Assembly: GCA_948567375.1 (NCBI GenBank)
Contig: OX419759.1
Span: 47,520,593 to 47,584,592, forward strand
Length of the DNA: 64,000 nucleotides
Source: Lunularia cruciata
Taxonomy: Eukaryota; Streptophyta; Marchantiopsida; Lunulariales; Lunulariaceae
Reading direction: 5' to 3'
In this document: in pieces, positions 24,585-36,115 of the stretch
Numbering within the stretch: position 1 is the first letter of the stretch
Layout: every line of letters begins with the position of its first letter
Position numbers and translations under genes: made by a program
The notes under the pieces: generated by a model
Told to the model about the DNA's origin: nothing
The model's input: only the letters and a program-made list of their open reading frames with translations
The model's database searches: none

Positions 24585-24815
24585 TCACCCTGCTAGTTGA
24601 TGACGTCCTTGTCGCTTGTGAAGCTTTGAACTCCAAGATGGCCATTTGTGCATTCTGGAGTTGAGAAAGAGGTTCTCATGTGACATCATGAAGAGGATAC
24701 CCTTTCCAAAGGACCTTCTACTCCATATGTTATCGACGGGCTCGTTGAATATGGTGATGCGCAAGGATACAATCAACTTTGTACTCATGATCATTGATAG
24801 GGACAAGAGGAGGGG
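24585..24815 (-). mobile_element. Chromovirus (Ty3/gypsy) integrase tail with chromodomain, remnant
   Basis: The minus strand encodes a chromodomain signature: KVLWKGYPLHDVT, followed by EPLSQLQNAQMAILEFKAS. This corresponds to the canonical WKGYP...TWEP...L.NA core of chromodomains at the end of chromovirus integrases. It stops where the LTR-like sequence at about 24822 begins, so the neighbouring element probably inserted into it. It is a broken fragment. Confidence 0.7.
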
Positions 24816-24821
24816 AGGTTG

Positions 24822-25530
24822 GACTTGTGAGCCGGCCTATCTCTCACTCAGGATGAAACTTTGATGGCTATTATGGTAGCACACCATGGACTAAGAAGAC
24901 AAAGAACCCCAACTCCATCATACTCCTCCAAGGCTAACACTTCAATACTCAAGACATTGCTCACTAGAGAACTCAATGAGAGAAAGATAGTTCATGAGTT
25001 CTCTAGTGAGCAAAGGATGATGAGTCCTTCGTCACCCCTTGTTTATATACTTGTGAAATAGTTATGCACCAAAGTAACTAATTACTAGAGTAACTCAAGT
25101 TACTAGACTAGAAGTCAAGTAAAGTCAAAAAGTATAAAAAAATATTTATCCACATGGGTATATTCCACTAAGCATGTGATCTTATCTTGACTCAACCACT
25201 AAGTCAAGGATTCCTCTGCATGGGATATCCTTGGACTATAGAAGAATCCAAAATAAAAAGGCTTACGGACCCAAGAGTTTTCAACTCTTTCCTCAAAGCC
25301 AAACACCTAGGAATAATACCAAGTCAACACACAATCCAAAATAATGGTGCTCATCTTTTCCATTTCCTCTAAAGTAAGGTCCTCTCTATCTTAGCTATGA
25401 ATAACTTTAGCTAATCATGACTAATGTAGAACCATCCTTCATCTCTATATAAATAATATCTCTCAAGTATTTGTAATACCGAGCTAAATATCACAATACC
25501 ACACATATGCATAAATGAGTGTTATAGACT
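24822..25530 (-). repeat. LTR-like direct repeat, left (3' side for the minus-strand element)
   Basis: Shares with 29930-30645, over its whole length, gtgagccggcctatctctcac, caccatggactaagaaga, ccttggactatagaa, aataataccaa and atcatgactaatgt in order. It contains tatataaataatat near 25446, a possible TATA region. Confidence 0.75.
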
Positions 25531-28500
25531 CAAGAGGAAAAGGAAGAGGGGTTAGGAACAAAGAGTTTCAACTTAGAAACATGAAAGACAAGATGGATAC
25601 GTGTATGACAAGGCAAGGAAAGTTGATAAGCAACAATAGAGACAATTTGGATGACATCAAAGGGTCTTATCCAATTAGGGGCAATTTTACAAACTTAGGT
25701 ATCAAGGAGGAGAGGGAGGTTACTAGAGGATAACATGACTTTATCACCAGCTTCAAAGTTGAGATCATGACGATGGTGGTCCGTATATTGTTTTTGAGGT
25801 GAGATTTGGCTTGTTGGAGAGATTAGAATATAGTGGTCAATAATGTTGAAGTATGAGGAACCTGAGATAGAAGTGGAGCAAGAAGAGAATCTAGAACAAG
25901 CAGATATTGGCCAAAATTGAGAAAGAAAAGAGAAAATCCTATGCTTGCTTGTTTGGAATTGTTGCAGGCAAATTTTACAACTAAAGACATTCATCCCAAT
26001 TGGTATGGTGGACATTGACAAAGGCACGCAATATATCTTCCAATGTATGATTTGCACATTTGGTTTGTCTATCAATTTGAGGATGATAGGCCGTGGACAA
26101 AGCAAGCTTGGTGCCGAGTATCTAGAAGAGTGCTTGCCAAAACTTCCTGGTAAATCAAGGATTACGGTTGGAGATGAGTACACATGGCATCCTATGATGC
26201 TTGAAGACATTGTCAAAGTAGATTTGTGCTAAGGTTGAAGCATCCATGACATCACAGGTTGGTGCCAAGTGGATTTTCTTACTAAGCTTATGCTTCTTCC
26301 TTTTTGTGTGTGTGTCCTTGAGTTATTTGCTGAGACTGCCAAGGTGCTCTCCACTTCAAGCATTGCTTGGGAGCCTAATGCTACCTCCTCCCCTTTGTCT
26401 ACTTGATTGACCACCATTGCTTTGGTAGCCACTAAAGTCTTGGTAGTAGTAGTAGGTTTAGCAAACAAGTTGCCAATATCTAGGACATTCTCTTCCTTGA
26501 ACCCTTCCCCTTTTTTGCACTTGAGAGGCTTCTCTCAACAATTGATTTTCCTTCACCCAATTGAGATGGCATTGCTTGAGTATCCTTGATCAATGGTTCT
26601 TGGGGTTGAGTCTCCATCCATTGGTCTTCAAGTGGTTAAGTCTTCAAGACATTCAAAACCTACAATGTCTACTCTTCCAATCCTGGAGTTAGACGAGGAT
26701 TCTTCTACATATGAGATATCAAGATATCTTCCTCCTCACCACCAGAGTGCTTCCTTCTTCTAAAGGAAGTTCATTTTGTATCTCTAGCTCAACCACTGGT
26801 ATGGGGATGGATTGTACTTCCATGCTTGCCATGTTCACTATAAATGTTGAAGATCTAGAGGGTATCATACTTAACTTCTTCATCAACTTCTTTGATATGG
26901 CATTCACTATAGATCCTCTATCAATAAGTGCATCCTTGATATTGTGACCATTTACCCTCACATCAGTCTTGGAGGTACATTCACAAGCCTCCCATGTTGT
27001 TGGTTTTGCATCCATCACTCCCATTGATACCAAATACTTTGCTTTCTTTTCTCTCTTGCTCCTTGTAGAAATCAAACCATTCCTAAGTTCTTTCCTCAAT
27101 GTAGAATTCGAAGCAATCAATTGCCCCACCATGATGTTGGCCTTGTGACTACCAACATCCTCAACACATTATAGCCTCATTGTTGCTTTGAGATCAAGAA
27201 ATCATCCAATATCCAACATTTTCCTTGGAGTCTTTGTTGATGGTGTTGAATTAGTAGTGCAAGTACTCCATGTGGGCATTAGATTATCCTTGCTAGGAGT
27301 GAAGTCTTGAGAAGAAAATATATCATTTGCAAAATGGGCTTTTTACTTTTCTTGTGCCAAAAGCTCCAAATTAAGACCTTTGGAGTTTGAGCATTCTCCC
27401 TTCTCATACTTGCTCTCCACCACATCTATGAATGCTATCCCTTTTCCTCTATTTTTCATAGGAGGTACCTGGGCTTCACCACCTCACTCCTTTCTATTTG
27501 CCTCCTCACAACTCCTTCCATGATTCATGGATTGGGCAATTCCTTTGGATATGACCTCTACCTCCACAATCAAAATAGTTTCTATCATTAAAATTTCTAG
27601 TTGGTTGGCCTCCTCTATTTGAATATAGTTACCCTTATTTTCTCTCCCAATATTTTGGTCCACCTCTCTCTTCTCCCATAGTTGCATTACATTGATATTG
27701 AGAATTACAAGTTGCTCCATGATAGTTTGAAGGAATCTTTTGGTAAAGGTGCAAGGACAAGAGCAACTACTACTTGTGGTGCCACCCTTGCCACCAAGGG
27801 ATCAGAAAACTTACCATAATTGTAGACTTGTGGAGGACGCACAACATTTTTTGCCAGAAAATCACTCTCAACCCCTTCCAAAGTCTCCTCTATACACACT
27901 ACAATCTTGATAGCTTCTAGCTTGGAAGAAGGTTTATCATATTTTGCCTTGCTTCACATTTGTGGTTTTAACCCTCTCAAATTTTTTTTGGTGAGCATGG
28001 ATCTTATCCAAATCATGGTAATCGTCACATAATCCCCACTCTTCCTCAACACTATGCGGACCCTAGACTCTAACTTCTTTATTCTTTTTGTGTAGGCTCA
28101 CACTCTCTCTCCATTTGAAGAAGGTACCCTCACTTATCAATCCCTTATTACTCTCATCTAGAAGAATTTTTTCAATGAATGCCTAGTCAAACTCTCCCAA
28201 GATTCCTCTTGCCCATCTCTTTTGGTATTCAGACTCATACCATGTAAGAGTTGTATCCCAAAGAAATCATGTAGTAGTGAGACCCATTCATTTTTCCTCC
28301 TCTCATTGTCTCCTTTGCAAGCCCTCTTGAATTCTCTCACAAAAGCTTTATATTCTTTCCATTCTTGCCAAAGAAAACTAGAAGTTTTCTCATCTTAGCC
28401 TCCCACTACCTTTCTCCTCTCTCTACTTCTTTTGTCTATTTTTTCTCTCACCCTATAAGTACTAGAATATATATAGCACCATTTGAGAGTAATCCACTTT

Positions 28501-29929
28501 AGGTAGTACAAAGGGTTCAAGTTGCTCCATGATTTCTATGGCACAATCAAGTCCAAAGGTGTAAATTAAGCAAACACTCATGGATATTTTATCCATCAAT
28601 TGAAAGATTATCTCCATCCTTTATCTTGAGAATTTTTGAAGGTGGTAGTTTCTCTATAGTGGCACTATGACTCTCTCCAAAATCCTTTGTCAAGCTCTCC
28701 AACAATGTTACTACTCCTTTACACTCATGGCTCTTTGGAAGTCTTTCCCTTCTACAAACATCACACCACTCCTTGGTCCTAAATCTCCTCCTCCCAACCT
28801 TGGTGAAGGAGGTCCTACATGGAATCCCAAGTCAAGTGAGCCTTTCCTTTCTCTCAATATTTTGCCCTCAAGATCCAATAAACATGAACTTGCCTTGTAT
28901 TCCTTCTCTCCACATAAAATGCACTTAGAATCCCTCTTTCTTCCAAACATGGAAGCTCTTTGAATCCTCTCAATGCTCTCTTCAAAATTCTACTCTAAAC
29001 TCACTTTTCTTCAAATCAACCATTACTATCACTTCAACCCCTTGAGAAACCTTCCATAACATTAATTTTCACTCATTATTTCACTCCATGCTCCAAGAGG
29101 AGTCAAAACACTAAAATATGCTTTTGGTCAAATCTATAATCCTTGTTGATGAGAACTTAACTCTCCTTCAATAGCCCCTCCTCCCAATGTTAACCAATTC
29201 TTCCACATTATACTTTCATACCTTTGAAATTTTTCACACTTGATCAACACACTAGGTTGTCTTCCCTTGTAAAATTTTAGCTCTTTTGACTAAGCCATTT
29301 GGCTTAGGCTTCTCTCTATTTAGCACACATAGTTCAGATTTGGCCCAGAAACCACCCCCCTCACTTTAAAATCTCATGACTTCTTGTGAAAGAATTATCT
29401 CTCCCTAATTCGTAAGCCAAAAGGTAAGATACTATGCATTTACATTTTCATGGAAGGTTTCAAAAAAATCCAATAAAGTTGAAAAAATGGCAAACTCTAA
29501 ACAAAATTCCATAGAGTGCACAATTAGAAATGTTGGAGGGTGGTATGGTAAGCTATACCACCTTCCAAAAAAATTTAACTTAGTGGTGTAACATCCCTTA
29601 CAATAATTTCAAGTGTCTCACTTGAAAGATAATCTAAGCTACCATCTATGGAATTTTCGAGTCTAGATCTCAAACTTAAGCTTTTGCACAAAATCACCAT
29701 AATCCCTAAAATCTCCAATCTACCTCACACAATCGCTCCAAATCCTCTCATGTGCATTGTATGTACAATATCACTTCAAAAAGATCATTATAAATATGTG
29801 TCCAATTTCTCTAACATAAGTTCAATCCTTTCTTCCACTAATGTTCTTTCCAAGTGAGCTCTCATAGCTACCTTCTGCCTAATATAGAATTCTCTTGCTT
29901 TTTAGAGAGGTCCTTGCAACAAAACAAAA

Positions 29930-30645
29930 GTCAGCTGGCCTGTCTCTCACTTTGGATAAACCTCTAACAGTTATTAAGGTAATGCACCATGGATTTAGAA
30001 GACAAGGAACCCCAACTCCACTACACTCCTCCAAGGATAAAACTCTAAGGCACCTCCAAGACTCAAGATATTACTCACTATAGAAGTCAATGAGAGAGAT
30101 AATTGTTATTAAAAAGATGATGACTACCTTCTCACCCCTAACTTATATACCTGTGAAAAATTCACACGATGAAATTACTTTTTACCAAATTAATTCAAAT
30201 TACTAGGCTAAAAGCTAAATAAAATCAAAAAATCTAGAGGAATATCCAAGGAGATAGGAATAATTCAATGGGTATGTGGCCTAATCTTCACCTACCAACT
30301 CAATCAAGGGTTCATTCACATTTGCTGTCCTTGGACTATAGAAAAATTCTACACCAACAAGGCTTGTGGACTCAAGAGCTGTCAACTCTTTCTTCAATGT
30401 CAAATAATTAGGAATAATACCAAATCAATACATTAGAAGACAAAATAATGGTGCTCACTCTTTTCCCTTCCTCTAGAATAGAGTCACCTTTACCATAACT
30501 AGGACTAACTCTAGCTAATCATGACTAATGTGGAAGCTTAGCTAAATTCCATATAGATAATATTTCTCCACTACTTGCAATACCAAAGTTAATATCCCTA
30601 TAGAGCATACATGCATCAATGTGTGTTATTGAACTATCCCATCTT
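29930..30645 (-). repeat. LTR-like direct repeat, right (5' side for the minus-strand element)
   Basis: Partner of 24822-25530. It ends with gcatacatgcatcaatgtgtgttatt, against atgcataaatgagtgttat in the left copy. Confidence 0.75.
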
Positions 30646-31179
30646 CATATATCAATGTTGGGAAATGAGTCTTGTTTTGCAATTGTGATAAAGGAACCTC
30701 CTCCTTGTCATCCACCATGAAATTTCTTTGGTAAAGGCCGGCTTGGTCATGCACATCTAGCTCTAATACAATTACAAGAGCAGATTGAACCTCCACTTCA
30801 GTGTCCTCTCTTCATCTTGCACTATAAGAAAATACCTCTATCTTGGAGAAGGAGTTCTTTTGCTCAGGGGGCACTATTTCCACAACATGTGACAATTCCC
30901 TCTCTTGATCTACAAGCACCATGGCTTCAAGGGGGCATCTTGTGAATCTTGGTCAACTCTCCCACCACTTCCCAATCACATATCATCAATGGCCTAGGAA
31001 GCCTCCTCCTCCAAACAGTCCACTACTTGAGATTTAGTCTATGTGTCTTCCTAGTCCTTGGTGGAGTCACAACTACCGTTCAGTTGCTGGTTCCTTCCCC
31101 AACAGCCTTGTCTATGGGTGTCCACTTACTCGTTTTCTTGCATTTGATGAAAGCATCCTTGTACTTCTTGATCTCTCCT
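30646..31179 (-). pseudogene. Decayed low-complexity ORF sequence, unrecognised
   Basis: Non-repetitive AT-rich sequence whose minus strand gives short runs of Lys/Glu/Arg-rich codons. It may belong to the decayed ORF at 31.2-31.8 kb. Confidence 0.25.
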
Positions 31180-31833
31180 TCATATTCCAATTTGCACTAA
31201 TAATATCTTGAGGGATGGTAATATGCTAGGAAGAAATTCCTCTCCTCCTTTTGCAGTAGTCTCATCCTGATATAAATTTGCTGCACAAATGGTGAGAGGA
31301 AAGTAGTTCCTCCCGTCATTTGCAACTATTTTGTAAGGTCTCAAGTTCAATGATAGAACATCCTCACCCAATTTGTGGGTTTTCCTTTGTGCAGCAGTTG
31401 GGAGAAAGAAGCCAGCCCATTGTTCACATATGTTGTCCGTGAGGATTTGAACAACTTTATGATTGAGGTTATCATGGTGTACCAAGCAAGGTTGTGGTAT
31501 CCATGCTCCTTTCTAATCATTCCTTGTCTTCTTGTGTTTGAACAAGGACTCAAACTTTCTTGTCATTTCTTCCAATGGTTGGGGCCAATCTTGATGGAGG
31601 TGTATTGCTCCTAATTTTGAATCAGACCCAAGCGCTTTTTGCCAATGCTCCTCAGGCCATGCAAACATGTTTCCTCTCAAGTTAGAGAAGTTTGGGGTCT
31701 TAGTCTCCTTAATATCAACTACCATTGGGAGGCATGAAAAATCACAAATCCACAATAGAAAGCATAGATGTGTCAAATTTAGGTACTTTGTATGGCACAA
31801 GTGCACCCACTTCTCTACTCCATGTGAATGCAA
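31180..31833 (-). pseudogene. Decayed ORF of an unrecognised family, copy 1
   Basis: The minus strand encodes FSNLRGNMFAWPEEHWQKAL near 31630-31740 and DNICEQWAGFFLPTAAQ near 31390-31440. Its order and words recur in 33.0-33.7 kb (LRGNIFLG; SHEVVQI against NHKVVQI). I do not recognise the family. The globular blocks alternate with acidic linkers, as in some plant repeat-associated ORFs. Confidence 0.4.
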
Positions 31834-32935
31834 TACAATGCTAGTCTTCTTCTTGTGAGAGACATTGTGGTATGAAAGTGCACCTTGAGCCCAATTCTCA
31901 CTTCACATTCAGAATCCATATCATCCTCTCTTACAATCTCTCAAATTGCTCAAAGTTTTTAAGCTTTTCTTGCTCCTAAGAATTTCCCACCTACACAACT
32001 TCAAGGGCTCCAAGAAAGTGTAGAGCATCAAGAAAATACAATCAAACCTTGCTTCTTTGTGGTGCACTACATTTACACTTTAATCTATCTGTTTGAGATT
32101 TTGGCAAGCATTTTTGGTGAAGCATTGTGGTTTGCACATGTATGAAGTGGCACAAGGACTGATGGAAACCAAAATTGGTTCTTTATCCTATGTGTCAGCT
32201 CCTTGTCAAGCAGGAAGTTGAAGCATTACCAAATGATGGCGGCTCCAACATTTTATCTTGTACCTTTGTTTGTGGTACCATGAACTTGAACATCTGCTCC
32301 TCTCTCCAAGATCTGAAATTAGGCATCAAGTTGTTACTTTGTTTCCCCATCTCTAGATGTTGGGCCCAAATTTCCTGCAATTCTTCCCTTGCCTTCTAAT
32401 GCTCAAATATCAATTTGGTTGGGGCAGAATTTTCTATCTTGGACAATCCTTTGTTCTGTTTTTGATCATTTTAGTGAAGCTTGTCTTTGGCTAAGAGAGT
32501 GGCATCGTCTTGACACAAACGTATATCTTCTATCTCAAGTACTTCTTCTGCACAAAGTACTCCTTCCTCTCTTAACTCTATTTCCTCTATGGTTGGGAAT
32601 AAAGTGGGATTTGGTCATCCCCAAACCCTATGCCATGCTTTTCTTTGGGCTAGAACGCCCAGTTTTGTAGTCTTAGGACCCAAGGTGGGTGTATGTTCTT
32701 CTCTTGAAAATTGTTGTTTTGGATGGAGTTGGGGCTAGGGTAGATTGTGCTTCTCCACCTTTGCAATCTTCTCCTTTATCTTTGTTGAATGAGATGACGA
32801 TCCTGGTAAAGACTTGCTTGCTTATTGTTGGTGTAGGATCTGGTTATGGTCCTGCCCCACCTTCTTCTTGTACTTCATCATCCTCTTCATCCTCCTCTAA
32901 GAGAATCCTCCTTGTCCTCTTGGTAGCCTTTACCT

Positions 32936-33730
32936 TCAGCCTGGTAGGGATAGCGGGTTGTCTCTTGAATATTGGTTTTGTAGCAATTTCCTCCTTCTTT
33001 CCTTCTCAAAACCCAAGGTGTTATAGGCTTTCTTCACCTCCATGTATTTTTTAGTGTAGGCAAACTCTACATCCACCTCCACATATTTGCATACCATCAG
33101 CACTCTTTCTTGAGGATCATCAAGATGTCCTTCCAAGAAGTGGTCGGGACACTTCTTCTTCTCTTCTATGATCAACAATCCCATGCCCAGGTATAAATTG
33201 ATAACAAAGAGAGAGACTAGAGTTACTCCACCTTCTTTGTTCATTGATCTCACAAGTTCTCTTGCCCTAGCCTAGAACATTGCTGCCCTATTCATAGGTC
33301 TTCCTTGGTACAAGTACTCAAAGAAGGTAGCCTGGGTATTATTAGGTAAATTGTTTATTGAGATTTGAACAACCTCATGACTGATTCTACTAAGATCCTC
33401 CTTGTCCGGCAATTCAGTTAGTCAAATTAGCAAACCTGATAGTAACAAAGCATACTGTCTAAGTCAAAAAACTGCTATGCACCTCATAAAAAATGTCATT
33501 GTAGGTAATGTTTAATGTGTGTGCTAGGATCCTTAATTCCAAGACAAGACCAACCATTTTTGGTCGTCTTACATGAAAATCCACATGTTATCCATGGTCA
33601 AGTCCACATGCTATCAAAAGTCATGCCATCTAGGGGTGAATTGCTGGGCCCTAGCACTTTCCGCCAATGTTCCTCTATCCAAGAAAAATGTTCCCTCTCA
33701 AATTGATCAGCTCAGGGTCTAGTTTGTCCT
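32936..33730 (-). pseudogene. Decayed ORF of an unrecognised family, copy 2
   Basis: Minus strand at 32936-33253 has an open stretch of 105 codons (YTKKYMEVKKAYNTLGFEKE). Upstream (minus sense) sequence to about 33730 parallels the block at 31.63-31.74 kb. An acidic run (EEDEEDDEVQEEGG) lies near 32860-32910. It looks like a tandem relative of copy 1. Not recognised. Confidence 0.4.
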
Positions 33731-34400
33731 AAATTTCATTTAACATAGCATGATTACTCAATTCCTAGTTCCAAAGGAAGAATTTTAGCTTCTTGCTGCA
33801 AACCAGCTACTATCTAGACTACAAATCCCACTTAACTATTTCTAGGGACTTGTTTATGAACTTGGGAGCCATGTGCATCCTTTGTGGTGCATTTGGAGTA
33901 GCTACTTCCTTCCTTTTCTATCCTCTTACCATAACTTGCTCTCATTTTCAACTTTTACTTCCCTTTCTCACAATCACTATCTTGAAGCCCAAAGGATTGG
34001 ACAGAACTTTCTCACTAGGAAGAAGGTCATGTGACCAATATTGCCTAGATGAATCTGTAAATGAAGTGAAGAGGTTTTTCTGATGAAGTGAAGAGGTTCC
34101 AAGCCCTAGACAAGTATTTATCTTGTTGGTTCAACCATTATAACCTTTTGGTAAGTGTACCTTTGGTGAGCCATCACTACTTGTACATATGAGTTATTAG
34201 CACAATTGAACAGTCTGAATTGTGGTTCTTGATCTGTTGGTGCAGTCTTTATGCAGGTCACTTCAAGCCAATGAGATTCTAGGGCAAATGATATTTTTGC
34301 CCAAAGATCTTCCCAAGATGAAGATCTATCTTCAGGGCAAAGTGCTCCCTTGCCAAAGGTTGTCTTGACTGACCAATTTCTCTTATTGGTTTATTAAACG
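33731..34400. other. Stretch with no recognisable gene
   Basis: Only short frames. The + strand ORF at 33793-34083 has hydrophobic runs but no family signature, and the region after 34100 is AT-rich. Confidence 0.3.
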
Positions 34401-35839
34401 TTTTATTTCTTTATAATACTAAATATTTTGGTTTATTCATTTAATTTTTCTAGTTAGAATCTATGCAAAACCAAAAACAATTTGAACTTTTGGCAAGGGT
34501 GCGGCATCACACCTTCTTGAATGTAGATCTTCTAGAAGAGGTGTATATGGTGTAACAACTTTGGTATGTAGAGCTAGAATCTCCAACTCTAGTGTGCAGG
34601 TTGCAAAAGGCCTTATATGGACTCAAGCAAGCTCTTAGACTTTGGTATGGTAAGACAATTGGTATCTTGTAGGTGTTTGGGTTTGGAGTGTGCAATTCAA
34701 ACTCCTCATTCTATGTATTGAATGAAACAAATTGTTATATTGTCAATACAATCTATGTGGATGATTTGATATTGAGTGGCAGTTGTGAGAAGCATATTAA
34801 GTAGAGGTTGGGAGTAAGGATACTTTCTTGTAGTTGAGTTTATCAAGGAGGGTGAAGATGTGGCTGTTGTAGTGACAATATGCTATAAATATGTTTGCCA
34901 TGTATGGTATGATGGCTTGCAAGCCAATCTCCACACCCTTAGAACAAAATTTGAAGTTGTGGGGGAGCAGTTTGAAGATCTTGTTATGTTTAGATGGATG
35001 GTAGGGAGTTTGATCTTCCTCACTATCACTAGGCTAGACTTAATCTCCACACCCTTAGAACAGAATTTGAAGTTGAGTCCTGTTGAGGGAGAGCAGCTTG
35101 AAGATCTTATTATGTATAGATGGATGGTAGGGAGTTAGATCTTCCTCCCTATCACTAGGCTAGACTTGAGCTATGCTGTGGGACTTGTGAGTCAGTTCAT
35201 GCATACTCCTTGATAGTCACATCTTGGTTTAGTTTGAAGGATTATGCAGTACATGAAGTTGACTATACAGTTTGAACTTCATTATGTAGCCACAAAGAGT
35301 GCAATTGTGTGGGTTTACAGATGCAGATTGAGCAAGGAGTACTTTAGATAGGCAGTCCACATGTGGCTATGCTTTCAATTTGGGAAATGCAGCTATTAGC
35401 TAGTCCTCAAAGAAGCAAGCTACGGTATCCTTGTCTTGTTGCAAGGCAGAGTACAAAGATGTGACCAACACTACATGTGAGGCAATTTGGCTTCAAAGGT
35501 TACTTGCTGACATTTGTGTTTATGTCTATGATGCAATTGTTATTTCTGTAGATAACAAGAGTAATAATAGACTTACTAGTAATCCCATGTTTCATGCTTA
35601 TTTATGTAGATAACAAGAGTAATATTAGATTTTTCAGTAATACTATGTTTCATGCTAGGACAAAACACAACATAACTTCATTAGGGAGAAGGTACTAGCA
35701 AGAGAGAGATATATCTTTTATTTGTACGTACAGATGAGTAGGTAGTTGACATCTTTACAATGGTTTTGCCTAGAGATACATTTGATGACTTCCAAGATTG
35801 GTTAGCTGTACATTGCATTGATATGAGTTTGAGAGGGAG
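34401..35839 (+). mobile_element. Ty1/copia fossil, RT-RNase H part
   Basis: Plus-strand copia pol. The end of RT is recognised by RWMVGSLIFLTITRLDL and SYAVGLVSQFMHTP near 34995-35210. The RNase H block is SCCKAEYKDVTNTTCEAIWL, at 35431-35510. The C-terminal tail (MFHARTKH) lies near 35650. A 116 bp segment is tandemly duplicated (34927-35042 and 35043-35168) inside the RT part. The sequence closes with a purine-rich tract at 35829-35839 directly before the LTR. Broken; the gag and integrase parts were not seen. Confidence 0.75.
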
Positions 35840-36115
35840 TGTTGAGACTCCAAGCTCTCTATAGGTGTGAACAAGCTCAGAGTTAGAATGAACTTGTATA
35901 GCACTGCATTCCCACTAAAATAACTTGTTACAAAGTTAGTTAGAAAGCCGACCTATGTGGTGCACTAGGCTCTTGGCCATACCCTCAGTGTGTGTTACAT
36001 ATTGTTCTTTGATCTGTCTATATCATAGGAGTGTTGCCTACCTACTTATTCTCTTGGTCTATCTCTTCTCTCTCTTGTGTGAGTCTGTGTTTCTTGACAA
36101 TATGTACTACCCTTC
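35840..36115 (+). repeat. 3' LTR of the copia fossil (end approximate)
   Basis: Begins tgttgagactccaagctctc immediately after the purine tract gagagggag, the usual place for a 3' LTR. The right end is not defined; a ttgaca near 36100 is a candidate. The partner LTR was not found in the window. Confidence 0.6.

Larger units (their letters stand above)
24822..30645 (-). mobile_element. Degenerate Ty3/gypsy element between two direct repeats (LTRs)
   Basis: Two roughly 710 bp direct repeats, 24822-25530 and 29930-30645, flank about 4.4 kb of minus-strand gypsy sequence. Reading leftwards there is a leader (29.9-29.0 kb), then gag-like sequence (28.95-27.5 kb). A retropepsin lies at 26719-27132 (VNGHNIKDALIDRGSIVNA) and an integrase core end near 26000-26120 (HTLEDILRAFVNVHHTNWDE). 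The integrase tail is at about 25700-25790 (HDLNFEAGDKVMLSSSNLP). The repeats differ at roughly a quarter of positions by eye, so the insertion is very old. The interior is broken and incomplete. TG..CA ends and a target duplication could not be fixed. Confidence 0.75.
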
